64,000 nucleotides of DNA, from positions 62,001 through 126,000 of the forward strand of contig NZ_BOMY01000048.1 in assembly GCF_016862435.1 (NCBI RefSeq). The letters are read 5' to 3'. The notes beneath the pieces are model-generated. The model was not told the origin of the DNA. It was given only the letters and a program-made list of their open reading frames with translations, and ran no database searches. The DNA comes from Paractinoplanes tereljensis. Lineage in GTDB: Bacteria > Actinomycetota > Actinomycetes > Mycobacteriales > Micromonosporaceae. Position 1 is the stretch's first letter, and every line of letters begins with the position of its first letter. Both the position numbers and the translations under genes were made by a program. Shown here piece by piece: positions 36,966 to 45,301 of this stretch.

Positions 36966-37241
36966 TCAGTTTGGATCCGTGTCCTGCGCCAGTTGTCCTA
37001 GCTCGTCAGCCGCTGTGCGGCGATTCAGGTCATCCCGATTCTTGTACTCCAGCAGTGAATCGGCCATCACCCGTTGATGCGCACCGACCTTGCGGAACTC
37101 GATCTCACCAGAGTCCAGGAGGTCGACTAGATAGGGCGTTGACACATTCAGAAGCTCGGCCGCCTCTTGGGTGGTGAGTTCAGCATGCTCAGGCACGGCC
37201 GACAGGCTATGGCCGTTCGAGCGTCCGTGCCAGCCAGCCAT
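36966..37241 (-). CDS. HTH (excisionase-type) DNA-binding protein, orphan antitoxin-like
   Basis: About 91 aa from ATG 37241. The HTH is ELTTQEAAELLNVSTPYLVD (about residues 20-39) followed by FRKVGAHQRVMADSLLEYKN, the pattern of MerR/excisionase-like antitoxins that pair with a PIN-domain toxin. Those antitoxins are normally about 140-150 aa with an N-terminal extension and are followed directly by the toxin gene. Here both the extension and the toxin are missing; downstream is repeat copy B. It may be a degenerate relic or a solitary regulator. Confidence 0.6.
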   Translation of the reverse strand: MAGWHGRSNGHSLSAVPEHAELTTQEAAELLNVSTPYLVDLLDSGEIEFRKVGAHQRVMADSLLEYKNRDDLNRRTAADELGQLAQDTDPN

Positions 37242-37332
37242 AGATGTCCCCGTCTGGGGAACCAGGGAGACGTGGTGATCAACCGCGTGAGGTTTTGCCC
37301 GTGCTGGTCGGGCGGGCTGTTCAGCCTTGCCC

Positions 37333-37566
37333 TCACTTCGGAGGAAGTACGAACGTTCCTCGCCCGGGGATGGTTGCGACCAGGCCGCGCTCGCGGAGAA
37401 CCTCGACGGCGTGGCGGGCGGTGCCGCGGGCGACTCCGAACTCTTGGACCAGCGCGGTTTCGCTGGGGATCGGCCGGTTGGGCACCAAGTCACCGCGCTC
37501 GATTCGGGCGGCGATTACGTCTGCTACCTGCACATACACCGGCAGCATGCCTTCTGGATCGATCAT
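37333..37566 (-). CDS. small GntR-family winged-helix regulator
   Basis: 77 aa, essentially only a GntR winged helix: MIDPEGMLPVYVQVADVIAA, then IPSETALVQEFGVARGTARH and VLRERGLVATIPGRGTFVLP. There is no effector domain, as in the short GntR regulators common in actinomycetes and their mobile elements. ATG 37566 is preceded on the minus strand by TAATGT eleven bases away, suggesting a leaderless transcript. A palindrome (TAGACGTCTA, 37618-37627) upstream may be its operator. A truncated copy lies at 36762-36860. Confidence 0.8.
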   Translation of the reverse strand: MIDPEGMLPVYVQVADVIAARIERGDLVPNRPIPSETALVQEFGVARGTARHAVEVLRERGLVATIPGRGTFVLPPK

Positions 37567-37617
37567 AATTCGGACATTAGACGACCAATCACGCCCCCAG
37601 CCGTCGTTGTACCTGTG

Positions 37618-37627
37618 TAGACGTCTA
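37618..37627. promoter_or_regulatory. candidate operator palindrome upstream of the small GntR gene
   Basis: TAGACGTCTA, a perfect 10-bp palindrome about 50 bases upstream of the GntR start, with a half-site-like GGACGTG beside it. Confidence 0.4.
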
Positions 37628-37702
37628 TGGACGTGTAAGTAGCGGGAGCGGTATGGTTCGGGTGATAGCGCAGTCGGCCGACACCGGCTCGTGGTCGAGG
37701 GG

Positions 37703-37735
37703 AAGGCCCGGAGCAAACATGATGCTCCGGGCCTT
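37703..37735. terminator. perfect 13-bp hairpin
   Basis: AAGGCCCGGAGCA (37703-37715) pairs perfectly with 37723-37735 around a seven-base loop. No gene that it would end is visible on the plus strand, so the transcript it serves is unclear. Confidence 0.6.
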
Positions 37736-37835
37736 CGCCTGTTCACGATGCCCAAAAGCAGGGTTGAGGACCTTGCCAAGCCGTGGTGGTACAGGGATGG
37801 ACCACGGCTTGGGGTGGCGGGGTTAGCGTCTGGGG

Positions 37836-39041
37836 ATGAGTCCACGACGGAGCGCTGACCCGGTGGTTGGGGAGCGGATTCGGGCTCGGCGGCTGCTTCG
37901 GGGGTGGAGTGTTCGGTTTGCGGCCAGCCGGGCTGGGGTTTCGCATGCCACCTGGAGTCGGATTGAACGGGGGCTTCAGGCGGCCGACAACCGGTTCATG
38001 CTGGCCGATATCGCCGGTGCGCTCGAGTGTGCGCCCTCGGACCTGGCTGGGACCGGCGTGCCGGCGCCGGACCGGGCCACCGCGGCGGCGCACGCCGCGG
38101 TGCTTGGGCTGCGTCGGGCCCTGATCGACATCGACCTGACCGAACCGCCGGCCGGGGACGCTCCGCCGGTGGCCGAGCTCGGCCGCACCGTCGCGCTCGC
38201 CGACACCCTACATGCCGCCTGCGACTACGCCGGAGCGGCTCGGCTGCTTCCGGATCTGCTGCGTGACCTGCACACCGAGACGGCCGGGCCGGATCACCCG
38301 GAAGCCCTGCGGCTGCTCTGCGACGCGACCCACATCGCCTCCTCGGTGCTGCGCAGCCTCGGCCATCCCTCGGATGCCTGGCTGGCCGCGGAACGCTGCC
38401 GCGACGCGGCCGATGCGGCCGATGACCCGCTGCTGCGGGGATACGCGGCGTACGCCCTGGCCGGCGCGGCCATCGCCTGCGGGTCGTATCAACGGGGACA
38501 GACGCTCGCCGAGCGGGCCGCCGGTGATCTGGGCCGACACCTGGGCCGGCCGGGCGGGCCGGAGGTTCTCGGCCAGCTACACCTGACGGCCGCGCTGGCC
38601 AGTCGGTGCCGCCGTCGGCTCGACGACAGCCGCGACTGGCTGACCGAGGCGGCCACGCTGGCCCGCCGCACCGGCGAGACCAACACGATGGGTCTGTTCT
38701 TCGGTCCCACCAATGTGGACATCTGGCGGATGAGCATCGAGGTCGACGACGGCGATCCGGCGCTGGTGGTGGAGATCGCCCGGCGGACCGATCCGGCGGC
38801 GATCCCGGCCGGCGTACGGCAGGTCTTCTACTACGCCGACACCGCCCGCGCCCTGACCCGGATCGGCGGGCAGGACCGGGAGGCTATCCGCTTCCTGCTG
38901 GTCGCCGAGCGGATCGCGCCGCAGCACGTGCGCACCTCGGTCGAGCTCGCGGAGGCCATCCGGGTTCTGCTCGAGCGGTCCCGCCGCCAGGCCGGCGGCA
39001 CCGAGCTGCGGGCACTCTCCGAACGCATGCAGGTTAATTAG
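37836..39041 (+). CDS. XRE-family regulator with TPR-like C-terminal domain
   Basis: 401 aa. The N-terminal HTH (VVGERIRARRLLRGWSVRFA, then AGVSHATWSRIERGLQAADN, about residues 10-52) is followed by about 300 residues of helical TPR-like repeats (AARLLPDLLRDLHTETAGPD, SVLRSLGHPSDAWLAAERCR). This is the form of actinomycete HTH-TPR regulators that may bind small peptides or ligands. The ATG is used; the ribosome site is weak. The stop overlaps the convergent VOC gene by four bases. Confidence 0.85.
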   Translation: MSPRRSADPVVGERIRARRLLRGWSVRFAASRAGVSHATWSRIERGLQAADNRFMLADIAGALECAPSDLAGTGVPAPDRATAAAHAAVLGLRRALIDIDLTEPPAGDAPPVAELGRTVALADTLHAACDYAGAARLLPDLLRDLHTETAGPDHPEALRLLCDATHIASSVLRSLGHPSDAWLAAERCRDAADAADDPLLRGYAAYALAGAAIACGSYQRGQTLAERAAGDLGRHLGRPGGPEVLGQLHLTAALASRCRRRLDDSRDWLTEAATLARRTGETNTMGLFFGPTNVDIWRMSIEVDDGDPALVVEIARRTDPAAIPAGVRQVFYYADTARALTRIGGQDREAIRFLLVAERIAPQHVRTSVELAEAIRVLLERSRRQAGGTELRALSERMQVN

Positions 39042-39742
39042 TCCCAGCAGAGGCAGAACGGCTTGCCGGCCGGGTCGGTGTAGACCCGCCAGTTGTCGCC
39101 GTCGAACGGCAGCGCGGTGGCGCCGAGCTTCAGCGCCGCCGCCTCGGCCGCCTCGATGTCGTCGACCGTGACGTCGAGGTGGAACTGCTGCGGGTACGCC
39201 GGGTCCGGCCAGCGCGGCGCCACGTAGTCGGTGACCTGCTGGAACATGAGCGGCTGGGTCGCCTGTTCGCCGATCATCGCCATGCCGTCGCCCTCGTAGG
39301 TGACGGGCTTGCCGAGGAGTTCCGCGTAGAACGCGCTCAGCTGTTTGGCATCAGGGCAGTCGAGCATCACGCTCAGGTAAGGGTCCGCGGACCGGCACAG
39401 GTCAAACGGATGCCCGGCCGGATCGGCAAGCGTGTACCAGGACTCGTTCTCGCGCAGCGGCTCGGCGCCGAGTTCGACCGCCTTCGCCAGATAAAAAGCC
39501 AGGTCGGGCACGCGCAGGTCGAGGTGCGCCTGCTGGGGGTACGCCGGATCGGGCCACCGCGGCGCCACATGATCGGGGCTGAGCTGGACGGCAATCTTCC
39601 ACCCGTCGTCGGTCCCCAGCGCGATCCAGTCGTCGTCGGCGTGCCGCTCGGTCCATCCGCCGAGGGCGAGATAGAAGTCGGCCAGCCGCCGGATGTCGGG
39701 TGCGTCGAGAACCACCGCACGCAGCGCACCGATCGTCGTCAC
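39038..39742 (-). CDS. two-domain VOC (glyoxalase-like) protein
   Basis: 234 aa with two beta-alpha-beta VOC modules: residues about 5-115 (RAVVLDAPDIRRLADFYLAL ... LADPAGHPFDLC) and about 123-234 (VMLDCPDAKQLSAFYAELLG ... YTDPAGKPFCLCWD). The second module ends in Cys where metal-dependent enzymes carry Glu, so it is probably not a classic dioxygenase. Function unknown; family members bind or modify small hydrophobic molecules. Start at GTG 39742. Confidence 0.85.
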   Translation of the reverse strand: MTTIGALRAVVLDAPDIRRLADFYLALGGWTERHADDDWIALGTDDGWKIAVQLSPDHVAPRWPDPAYPQQAHLDLRVPDLAFYLAKAVELGAEPLRENESWYTLADPAGHPFDLCRSADPYLSVMLDCPDAKQLSAFYAELLGKPVTYEGDGMAMIGEQATQPLMFQQVTDYVAPRWPDPAYPQQFHLDVTVDDIEAAEAAALKLGATALPFDGDNWRVYTDPAGKPFCLCWD

Positions 39743-39801
39743 ACCAAGAGGCTAAACGAAGGGCTGGGCAGCGGCACCGCGGACAGGGCAGGCTGTAGGG
39801 C

Positions 39802-40239
39802 GTGACTGGCAGAACCGACGCGCGGCTCAAGGAGCTCGCGCTGCTGCGCCGGGTGCGCGACCGGATCGACCGGGACTACGCGCAACCGCTGGACGTGGAG
39901 GCGCTCGCCCGTGGCGTGCACATGTCGGCGGGACATCTGAGCCGGGAGTTCCGGGCCGCCTACGGCGAATCTCCGTACAGCTATCTGATGACCCGCCGGA
40001 TCGAGCGGGCCATGGCCCTGCTGCGCCGCGGTGACCTGTCGGTCACCGACGTCTGTTTCACCGTGGGTTGTTCGTCGCTGGGCACCTTCAGCACGCGTTT
40101 TTCCGAGCTCGTCGGCATGTCACCGAGCGTCTACCGCCGGCTGGCCGCCGAGGACGCGGCCGGCATCCCGGCCTGCGTCGCCAAGCAGGTGACCCGCCCG
40201 GTCAGGAATCGAGAAGCAGTCCGGCTTCGCGGCACCTAA
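39802..40239 (+). CDS. AraC-family transcriptional regulator (short form)
   Basis: 145 aa comprising little more than the AraC DNA-binding domain: two HTHs (LDVEALARGVHMSAGHLSRE and VTDVCFTVGCSSLGTFSTRF) ending in GMSPSVYRR. There is no ligand-binding domain. It lies immediately upstream of a one-domain VOC gene in the same direction; such pairs are frequent in actinomycetes and the two are probably one transcript. GTG 39802 start. Confidence 0.88.
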   Translation: MTGRTDARLKELALLRRVRDRIDRDYAQPLDVEALARGVHMSAGHLSREFRAAYGESPYSYLMTRRIERAMALLRRGDLSVTDVCFTVGCSSLGTFSTRFSELVGMSPSVYRRLAAEDAAGIPACVAKQVTRPVRNREAVRLRGT

Positions 40240-40249
40240 CGTGACCAGC

Positions 40250-40657
40250 ATGAGCATTCGCATCCACCAGACGTTCCTGCCGGCCGACGACCCGGAGAGG
40301 TCGCTGGCCTTCTATCGCGACGCGCTCGGTTTCGAGGTGCGCAACGATGTCGGCTACGGCGACATGCGCTGGATCACGATCGGTCCGAAGGATCAGCCGC
40401 AGACCTCGATCGTGCTGAACCCGCCGGCCGCCGACCCGGGCATCACCGACGCCGAGCGGCGCACGATCGCCGAGATGATGGCGAAGGGCAGCTACGCGGG
40501 CATCGTGCTGGCCACCGAGGATCTGTCCGGCACGTTCGACCGCATCCAGGCAACCGGCGCCGAGGTGGTTCAGGAACCGATGGACCAGCCGTACGGCGTC
40601 CGCGACTGTGCCTTCCGCGACCCGGCCGGCAACATGGTCCGGATCAGTCAGCTGTGA
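40250..40657 (+). CDS. single-domain VOC family protein
   Basis: About 135 aa: MSIRIHQTFLPADDPERSLA at the start, FYRDALGFEVRNDVGYGDM, then a C-terminal CAFRDPAGNMVRISQL. The final strand has Arg-Ile-Ser in place of a metal-binding Glu. It is most like the stress-linked glyoxalase-fold proteins found next to AraC genes. An in-frame GTG at 40241 is an alternative start. Confidence 0.85.
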   Translation: MSIRIHQTFLPADDPERSLAFYRDALGFEVRNDVGYGDMRWITIGPKDQPQTSIVLNPPAADPGITDAERRTIAEMMAKGSYAGIVLATEDLSGTFDRIQATGAEVVQEPMDQPYGVRDCAFRDPAGNMVRISQL

Positions 40658-40659
40658 AA

Positions 40660-40689
40660 TGCCCGGAGGGCAGGGCGACCCTCCGGGCA
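40660..40689. terminator. bidirectional hairpin terminator
   Basis: An 11-bp perfect stem (40660-40670 with 40679-40689) sits between convergent stops at 40657 and 40697. Confidence 0.8.
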
Positions 40690-40696
40690 AATTACG

Positions 40697-41443
40697 TCAG
40701 AACAGCCAGCCCGGCCAGAAGATGCCGGTGCTGAAGCCGGTCGACCACTGGTGATCGGTGCAGGTCAGCTTGGTGGCGAAGCGCTGGTCGTCCATGATGG
40801 CCACGACGCCGCGGTTGTAGGTGCCAAGGCCCCAGCCGATGCCGGTGACGGCCAGCCCCGGGTTGGTGGCGATGATCTGGGCAAGTGTCTTGTTGGTCGC
40901 GTAACTGCCGCCGCCGATACCGGTGACGCCGGTGAGCGTGGTGGCCGACGTCCAGAGCTTGCCGGTCGTCACGTCCCACTCGGTGCGGACATTGCGCTGC
41001 GGGTTCGCCGGCAGGTTGTAGTAGGGCTCGTAGATCAGCGTGGCTTCGGCGCCGGCCCGGGTCCGCACGTAGATGTGGTACGACGGAAGAGCGGCGTTGT
41101 TGACAGTCTGGTTGGTGTCGTCGACGTAGCTGTCGAGCTTCACCGTCTCGTAGTTCATCTCGTTGACCGAGTCGGCCGGCACCGGAAGAAGGAACTTGCT
41201 CTTCCACGACACCTTGTCGGTGTCGACCGTCCGCGAGGTGGTCAGCTTGACCCCGTCGGCACCGATGGTGGCCGTCGCGGTGCCGACCTTCTCCACCCCG
41301 GCGAGGTTGAAGTGCTTCTCGACCGCGCACGGCCGGTGGGAGGCGGCCATGGCGGGGGAAGCCTGGACCGCCAACCCGGCCGTGGAGACCATCGTCAGCG
41401 CGACTGCTGCGAACCGCCGCGCTGCAATACTCTGCAGATTCAT
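40697..41443 (-). CDS. secreted protein of unknown function
   Basis: 248 aa with a signal peptide (MNLQSIAARRFAAVALTMVS..., cleavage likely after SPAMAAS near residue 35). The mature part is beta-rich with one Cys near each end (RPCAVEKHF, KLTCTDHQW), possibly a disulfide, and ends in Trp/Phe/Gly (STGIFWPGWLF). I do not recognise the fold. ATG 41443 has no ribosome site, but TATAAC lies just upstream on the minus strand, so the mRNA may be leaderless. Confidence 0.7.
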   Translation of the reverse strand: MNLQSIAARRFAAVALTMVSTAGLAVQASPAMAASHRPCAVEKHFNLAGVEKVGTATATIGADGVKLTTSRTVDTDKVSWKSKFLLPVPADSVNEMNYETVKLDSYVDDTNQTVNNAALPSYHIYVRTRAGAEATLIYEPYYNLPANPQRNVRTEWDVTTGKLWTSATTLTGVTGIGGGSYATNKTLAQIIATNPGLAVTGIGWGLGTYNRGVVAIMDDQRFATKLTCTDHQWSTGFSTGIFWPGWLF

Positions 41444-41506
41444 GGCACCGTTATACCCGTTTAGTCCATTTTGACCCACATCTAGCCCCGAACGGGGTAG
41501 TCCAGG

Positions 41507-42340
41507 TCAACCGCTGATGCTGACGAAGACGTTGTCGATCTCGCCGGCGAACTGGTCGTTGCCCTCGGCCGGCCCTTTTCCGCCGATCCGCAACGGCTCG
41601 GCATTGGCGATCGCGACCCGGCCCGGCACCCGCACCGACGCCCGCGGCTGGCCGTCGACCGACATGGTCAGCCGCCCCTCGGCCCGCGTGCAGGTCAGGC
41701 TGTGCCAGCGCCCGTCGGCGACGTCGAGCCACGGCTCGGCCCGATAGATGCCGCCCCGCCGCCCGACGATCACGCAGCTCGGGTGGCCCAGTCGGTGGTC
41801 GACCTGCAGTTTGTACTGGCTGACCCCGCCGACCGAGTAGCCCTTCTGCACCACGTTCGCCCCATCGGCCAGGTCCCCGCGTGTCATCAGCACGGAAGCG
41901 CCGTACTCCATCGGCCTTGTCCCTGGGTTGAGGCTGTCGTCCCGAAAGCCTTCGAGAATTGCCCGCGGGCAATTCTCCTCGCTGGCCAGGGTGCATCGGT
42001 CCGGATAGGCAACGGCCAACCCCAACCCTTGGGGTACGAGTCTCAGCGCGCCCCCGTTCTCGGCCAGGGGTCGCAGTTCCCGCCCGCCCTCCGCATCGGT
42101 GATCGGCTTGTCGATGCCGCCGTCGAACGAGTAGCGGACGTTGACCGGAGCCGTGGCGATCCCGATCCGGGGTGACACCGGCTCGGGAAACGGCGGAGCG
42201 CTCGGGAGGACGCCACCGACCGGCGGCGGGATCCGCAGCGCGGTCGAGCGCGCGGCCAGCGAGTCATGGTGAGCGAGGACCAACCCGGCGGAGAGAAGCA
42301 GCGCGCCCGGCAGAGCGAGCCACCACCTGATGCGAAACAT
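41507..42340 (-). CDS. secreted or membrane-anchored LamG-like (concanavalin fold) protein
   Basis: 277 aa. The N-terminal hydrophobic segment (WWLALPGALLLSAGLVLAHH, residues about 6-25) acts as a signal peptide or anchor. The rest resembles a LamG/concanavalin-A jelly roll: VRYSFDGG, VVQKGYSVGGVSQYKLQVD, WHSLTCTRAEGRLTMSVDGQ and IDNVFVSISG. It probably binds carbohydrate or surface polymers. The ATG at 42340 is 114 bases from the first GntR operator (42455) of the divergent catabolic operon, so co-regulation is possible but unproved. Confidence 0.75.
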   Translation of the reverse strand: MFRIRWWLALPGALLLSAGLVLAHHDSLAARSTALRIPPPVGGVLPSAPPFPEPVSPRIGIATAPVNVRYSFDGGIDKPITDAEGGRELRPLAENGGALRLVPQGLGLAVAYPDRCTLASEENCPRAILEGFRDDSLNPGTRPMEYGASVLMTRGDLADGANVVQKGYSVGGVSQYKLQVDHRLGHPSCVIVGRRGGIYRAEPWLDVADGRWHSLTCTRAEGRLTMSVDGQPRASVRVPGRVAIANAEPLRIGGKGPAEGNDQFAGEIDNVFVSISG

Positions 42341-42454
42341 GCGGATATTGTCCGGATTGTCGACGCAGACGCCGAATCCACTCCCCGTTCGCGGCACAAA
42401 GCGCCCGAACGAGTTAACTCGAAGGCGACGCATCCTGAGGACAAGATAGCGGCC

Positions 42455-42472
42455 ATGATTGTCAACAATCAT
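42455..42472. promoter_or_regulatory. GntR operator O1
   Basis: ATGATTGTCAACAATCAT, a perfect 18-bp palindrome containing the core GATTGT-NN-ACAATC, the form expected for a FadR-type GntR operator (TNGT-NN-ACNA). It lies in the divergent spacer before the catabolic operon. Confidence 0.7.
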
Positions 42473-42520
42473 TATGAAGGCCGACAGACATCTGGAACGA
42501 CTCCAGAACCCTGTCACCTC

Positions 42521-42553
42521 GATTGTTGACAATCTGCCTCCGCGCCCTAGGCT
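42521..42553 (+). promoter_or_regulatory. catabolic operon promoter with GntR operator O2
   Basis: The perfect palindrome GATTGTTGACAATC (42521-42534) contains the -35 hexamer TTGACA (42526-42531). Sixteen bases later TAGGCT (42548-42553) is a typical actinobacterial -10. A bound repressor would mask the -35 box. The first gene starts at 42587 with GGGGAGG upstream. Confidence 0.75.
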
Positions 42554-42586
42554 GAGGTCCGCGGGCAGAGCCAAGGGGAGGCCGGC

Positions 42587-43288
42587 ATGAGGACCGTCGT
42601 AGTCACCGATCCGCCGCGAGCGGACATCAATTCGGCCGAGACCCTGGGCGAATACGGCGTGGCCACCGTGCACGAAGCCCTCGGCCGGGTCGGCTATCTC
42701 GGCCCCGAGTTCCGCCCGGCCTGGACCGGCGCCAAGATGGGCGGCACCGCGGTGACGGTGGTCTGCTGGCCCGGCGACAACCTGATGATCCACGTGGCGG
42801 TCGAGCAGTGCCGGCCCGGCGACGTGCTGGTGGTGGCGACCAACTCGCCGTCCACCGACGGCCTGTTCGGCGAGCTTTTCGCCGGGGCGCTACGGCAACG
42901 CGGAGTCCGGGGCGCGGTGCTGGCCAGCGGCGTACGCGATGTGGCTGATCTTCGGGAAATGGGTTTTCCGGTGTGGTCTCGCGCGATCAGCGCGCAGGGT
43001 TCGGTGAAGGCGACCGCCGGCGCGGTGAACGTGCCGATCGTGCTCGGCGGCCAGACCATCCACCCGGGTGATGTGATTCTCGGCGACGACGACGGCGTCA
43101 CCCTGGTGCCTCGCGCCGACGTGCCGCGCGCGCTGACCGCCGCGAAGGCCCGCCTCGACAAGGAGGCGGCGACCCGGGCCGCGTTCGCCGCGGGCGAGCT
43201 CGGTCTTGACCGCTACGGCCTGCGCCAGCGGCTGCCGGAGCTGGGCATCGAGTACGTCTCCTATGAGGAGTACGTCAAAGGTGACTGA
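42587..43288 (+). CDS. RraA-fold aldolase (4-carboxy-4-hydroxy-2-oxoadipate aldolase type)
   Basis: A 233-aa RraA/HMG-CHA-aldolase-family protein. The region RPGDVLVVATNSPSTDGLFGELFAGALRQRG (about residues 74-104, trimmed here to its key GELFA and RG residues) and GAVLASGVRDVADLREMGFP (about 106-125) include the Arg-Asp pair that binds substrate and divalent metal. VPIVLGGQTIHPGDVILGDD follows. Family members (LigK, GalC, ProA) split 4-carboxy-4-hydroxy-2-oxoadipate into pyruvate and oxaloacetate. The LigJ- and LigU-like neighbours support that role. It is the first gene of the operon and overlaps the next by eight bases. Confidence 0.85.
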   Translation: MRTVVVTDPPRADINSAETLGEYGVATVHEALGRVGYLGPEFRPAWTGAKMGGTAVTVVCWPGDNLMIHVAVEQCRPGDVLVVATNSPSTDGLFGELFAGALRQRGVRGAVLASGVRDVADLREMGFPVWSRAISAQGSVKATAGAVNVPIVLGGQTIHPGDVILGDDDGVTLVPRADVPRALTAAKARLDKEAATRAAFAAGELGLDRYGLRQRLPELGIEYVSYEEYVKGD

Positions 43289-44348
43289 TTACGACAGCAC
43301 CGGCGTTCGATGCATGATGCTGCGTGGCGGCACCTCGCGCGGCCTGTTCTTCGAGGCCGCCGATCTGCCCGCCGGAGTAGAAGAGCGCGACGATCTGCTG
43401 CTGCGCCTGATGGGCACGCCCGATCCACGCCAGATCGACGGGCTGGGCGGTTCCACCTCGCTGACCAGCAAGGTCGCCGTGATCTCCCGATCGGAGCACC
43501 CGAGCGCCGACATCGACTACCTGTTTCTGCAGCTCGGCGTCGACGAGCCGACCGTCAGCGACCGGCAGAACTGCGGAAACATCCTGGCCGGGGTCGGCCC
43601 GTTCGCGGTCGAACGCGGCCTGGTGCCGGTTTCCGGGGACGAGACGTCCGTACGGATCCGAATGGTCAATTCGGACAGTGTCGCCGTCGCTACCTTCGCC
43701 ACCCCCCAGGGTCGCGTCGAATACCGGGGCGGCGTCGCCATCTCCGGGGTGCCCGGCACCGCGTCCCCGGTGATCCTCGGTTTCACCGACACCGAGGGCT
43801 CGGCGACCGGCAGCCTGCTGCCGACCGGTCAGGTCCGCGACACGATCGACGGCATCGACGTGACCTGCGTCGACAACGGCATGCCGGTGGTCCTCGCGCT
43901 GGCCGAGTCGTTCGGCCTGACCGGGTACGAATCGCACGTGGAATTAAGTAAAGATCAGCCGCTGCTGGACCGGATCGACGCCTTCCGCCGCAAGGCCGGC
44001 CAGCTGATGGGCCTCGGCGACCCGGCCGGCACCTCGGTGCCCAAGACCGTCCTGCTGGCGCCGCCCCGGGACGGCGGTCAGCTGTCGACCCGGTCGTTCA
44101 TCCCGGTGCAGCCGCACACCTCGGTCGGCGTGCTGGCCGCGATCAGCGTGGTCACCGGCATGCTGCTGCCCGGCGCGGTCGGGCACGAGCTCACCACCGA
44201 CTGGCCGACCTCCCGGATCGACGTCGAGCACCCGACCGGACACCTGCTGGTGGACGTGGTCGTGGACGGCGGCGCGGTGGTCCGGTCCGGCGTGGTGCGT
44301 ACTGCCCGCAAGCTCTTCGACGGTGTCGCATTCCCCCGGGAGAAGTAG
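43281..44348 (+). CDS. PrpF-family tautomerase (4-oxalomesaconate tautomerase type)
   Basis: 355 aa from GTG 43281. PrpF/LigU/GalD-type diaminopimelate-epimerase fold: VRCMMLRGGTSRGLFFEAAD (about residues 9-28), IDGLGGSTSLTSKVAVIS, DRQNCGNILAGVGPFAVERG (about 92-111) and PTGHLLVDV near the end. GalD and LigU interconvert tautomers of 4-oxalomesaconate before hydration, using a conserved Lys rather than paired cysteines. The operon context favours this over methylaconitate isomerase. It overlaps both neighbours (eight bases and one base), so translation is coupled. Confidence 0.86.
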   Translation: MTDYDSTGVRCMMLRGGTSRGLFFEAADLPAGVEERDDLLLRLMGTPDPRQIDGLGGSTSLTSKVAVISRSEHPSADIDYLFLQLGVDEPTVSDRQNCGNILAGVGPFAVERGLVPVSGDETSVRIRMVNSDSVAVATFATPQGRVEYRGGVAISGVPGTASPVILGFTDTEGSATGSLLPTGQVRDTIDGIDVTCVDNGMPVVLALAESFGLTGYESHVELSKDQPLLDRIDAFRRKAGQLMGLGDPAGTSVPKTVLLAPPRDGGQLSTRSFIPVQPHTSVGVLAAISVVTGMLLPGAVGHELTTDWPTSRIDVEHPTGHLLVDVVVDGGAVVRSGVVRTARKLFDGVAFPREK

Positions 44349-45301
44349 TGCTGCATGAGATCGCGCATCTGGCGCACATTGAGATCCGCACCCCCGTCCT
44401 CGACGAGAGCGTCGCGTTCTTCACGAACTATCTCGGCCTGACCCCGAACGGCGAGGCCGGCGACTCGGTTTTCCTGCGGGCCTGGGACGACTACGAGAAC
44501 GTCACCATCAAGCTCACCGCGCACGCGACCTCGGGGGTCGGCCGCACCTATCTCCGCGCCGCCTCGCCCGAGGCACTCGACACACGGGTCAAGGCGATCG
44601 CGGCGACCGGGCGCGGCATCGGCTGGCAGGACGGCGATCCCGGCTACGGCCCGACCTACGTCTTCACCGACCCGGACGGCCACGAGCTCGGTCTCTACTA
44701 CGAGAGCAGCTGGTACCAAGCTCCGCCCGAGTTGAAGCCGGCCCTGAAGAACCAGGCCCAGGCCTTTCCGGCCCGCGGGGTCAGCGTGCGCCGCCTCGAT
44801 CACATCAACTACCTGGGTGTCGACGTCGAGGCCAACCGCGACTACCTGCGCGACACCCTCGGTGCGCGGGTGACCGAGCAGATCGTGCTGAACGACGGCA
44901 GCGTCGCGGGCAGCTGGACCACGTTCACCAACAAGGGCTACGACGCCGTCTACACCCGGGACCGCACCGGCACCAACGGCCGGCTGCACCACATCGCGTT
45001 CGCCACGGACACCCGCGAGGACATCCTCAAGGCCGCCGACATCGCCCTCGAGCAGGGCGTCTTCATCGAGACCGGCCCGCACAAACACGCCATTCAACAA
45101 ACCTTCTTCCTGTACGTGTACGAGCCGGGCGGCAACCGCATCGAGTTGTGCAACGCCGGCGCCCGCCTGGTGATCGCCCCCGATTGGCAGCCGGTGAACT
45201 GGACCGAGGCCGAGCGGGCTCGCGGTCAGGCCTGGGGCCTCAAGACGATCGACTCGTTCCACACCCATGGCACTCCACCCGTCGAAGGGGCGCACCTGTG
45301 A
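44348..45301 (+). CDS. type I (VOC-fold) extradiol ring-cleavage dioxygenase
   Basis: A 317-aa two-domain VOC protein of the catechol 2,3-dioxygenase/homoprotocatechuate 2,3-dioxygenase class. The C-terminal domain keeps all three iron ligands: His in RRLDHINYLG (about residue 155), His in GRLHHIAFAT (about 217) and Glu in GGNRIELCN (about 267). It also has the second-sphere Tyr in FFLYVYEPGG. The N-terminal domain begins HLAHIEIRTP. It should cleave a catecholic ring beside the diol using Fe(II) and O2. Its partners imply a product in the oxalomesaconate or carboxymuconate branch. GTG start, overlapping the previous stop by one base. Confidence 0.88.
   Translation: MLHEIAHLAHIEIRTPVLDESVAFFTNYLGLTPNGEAGDSVFLRAWDDYENVTIKLTAHATSGVGRTYLRAASPEALDTRVKAIAATGRGIGWQDGDPGYGPTYVFTDPDGHELGLYYESSWYQAPPELKPALKNQAQAFPARGVSVRRLDHINYLGVDVEANRDYLRDTLGARVTEQIVLNDGSVAGSWTTFTNKGYDAVYTRDRTGTNGRLHHIAFATDTREDILKAADIALEQGVFIETGPHKHAIQQTFFLYVYEPGGNRIELCNAGARLVIAPDWQPVNWTEAERARGQAWGLKTIDSFHTHGTPPVEGAHL

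Noticed and set aside
37650..37700. tRNA-like stretch (GTGATAGCGCAGTCGGCC)
   Set aside because: It resembles a D-arm, but there is no matching acceptor, anticodon or T-arm downstream, only the hairpin at 37703.
39038..39742. ring-cleaving dioxygenase activity for the two-domain VOC protein
   Set aside because: The terminal strand has Cys where the iron-ligand Glu would be, and the His ligands seen in the 44348 enzyme are not in place.
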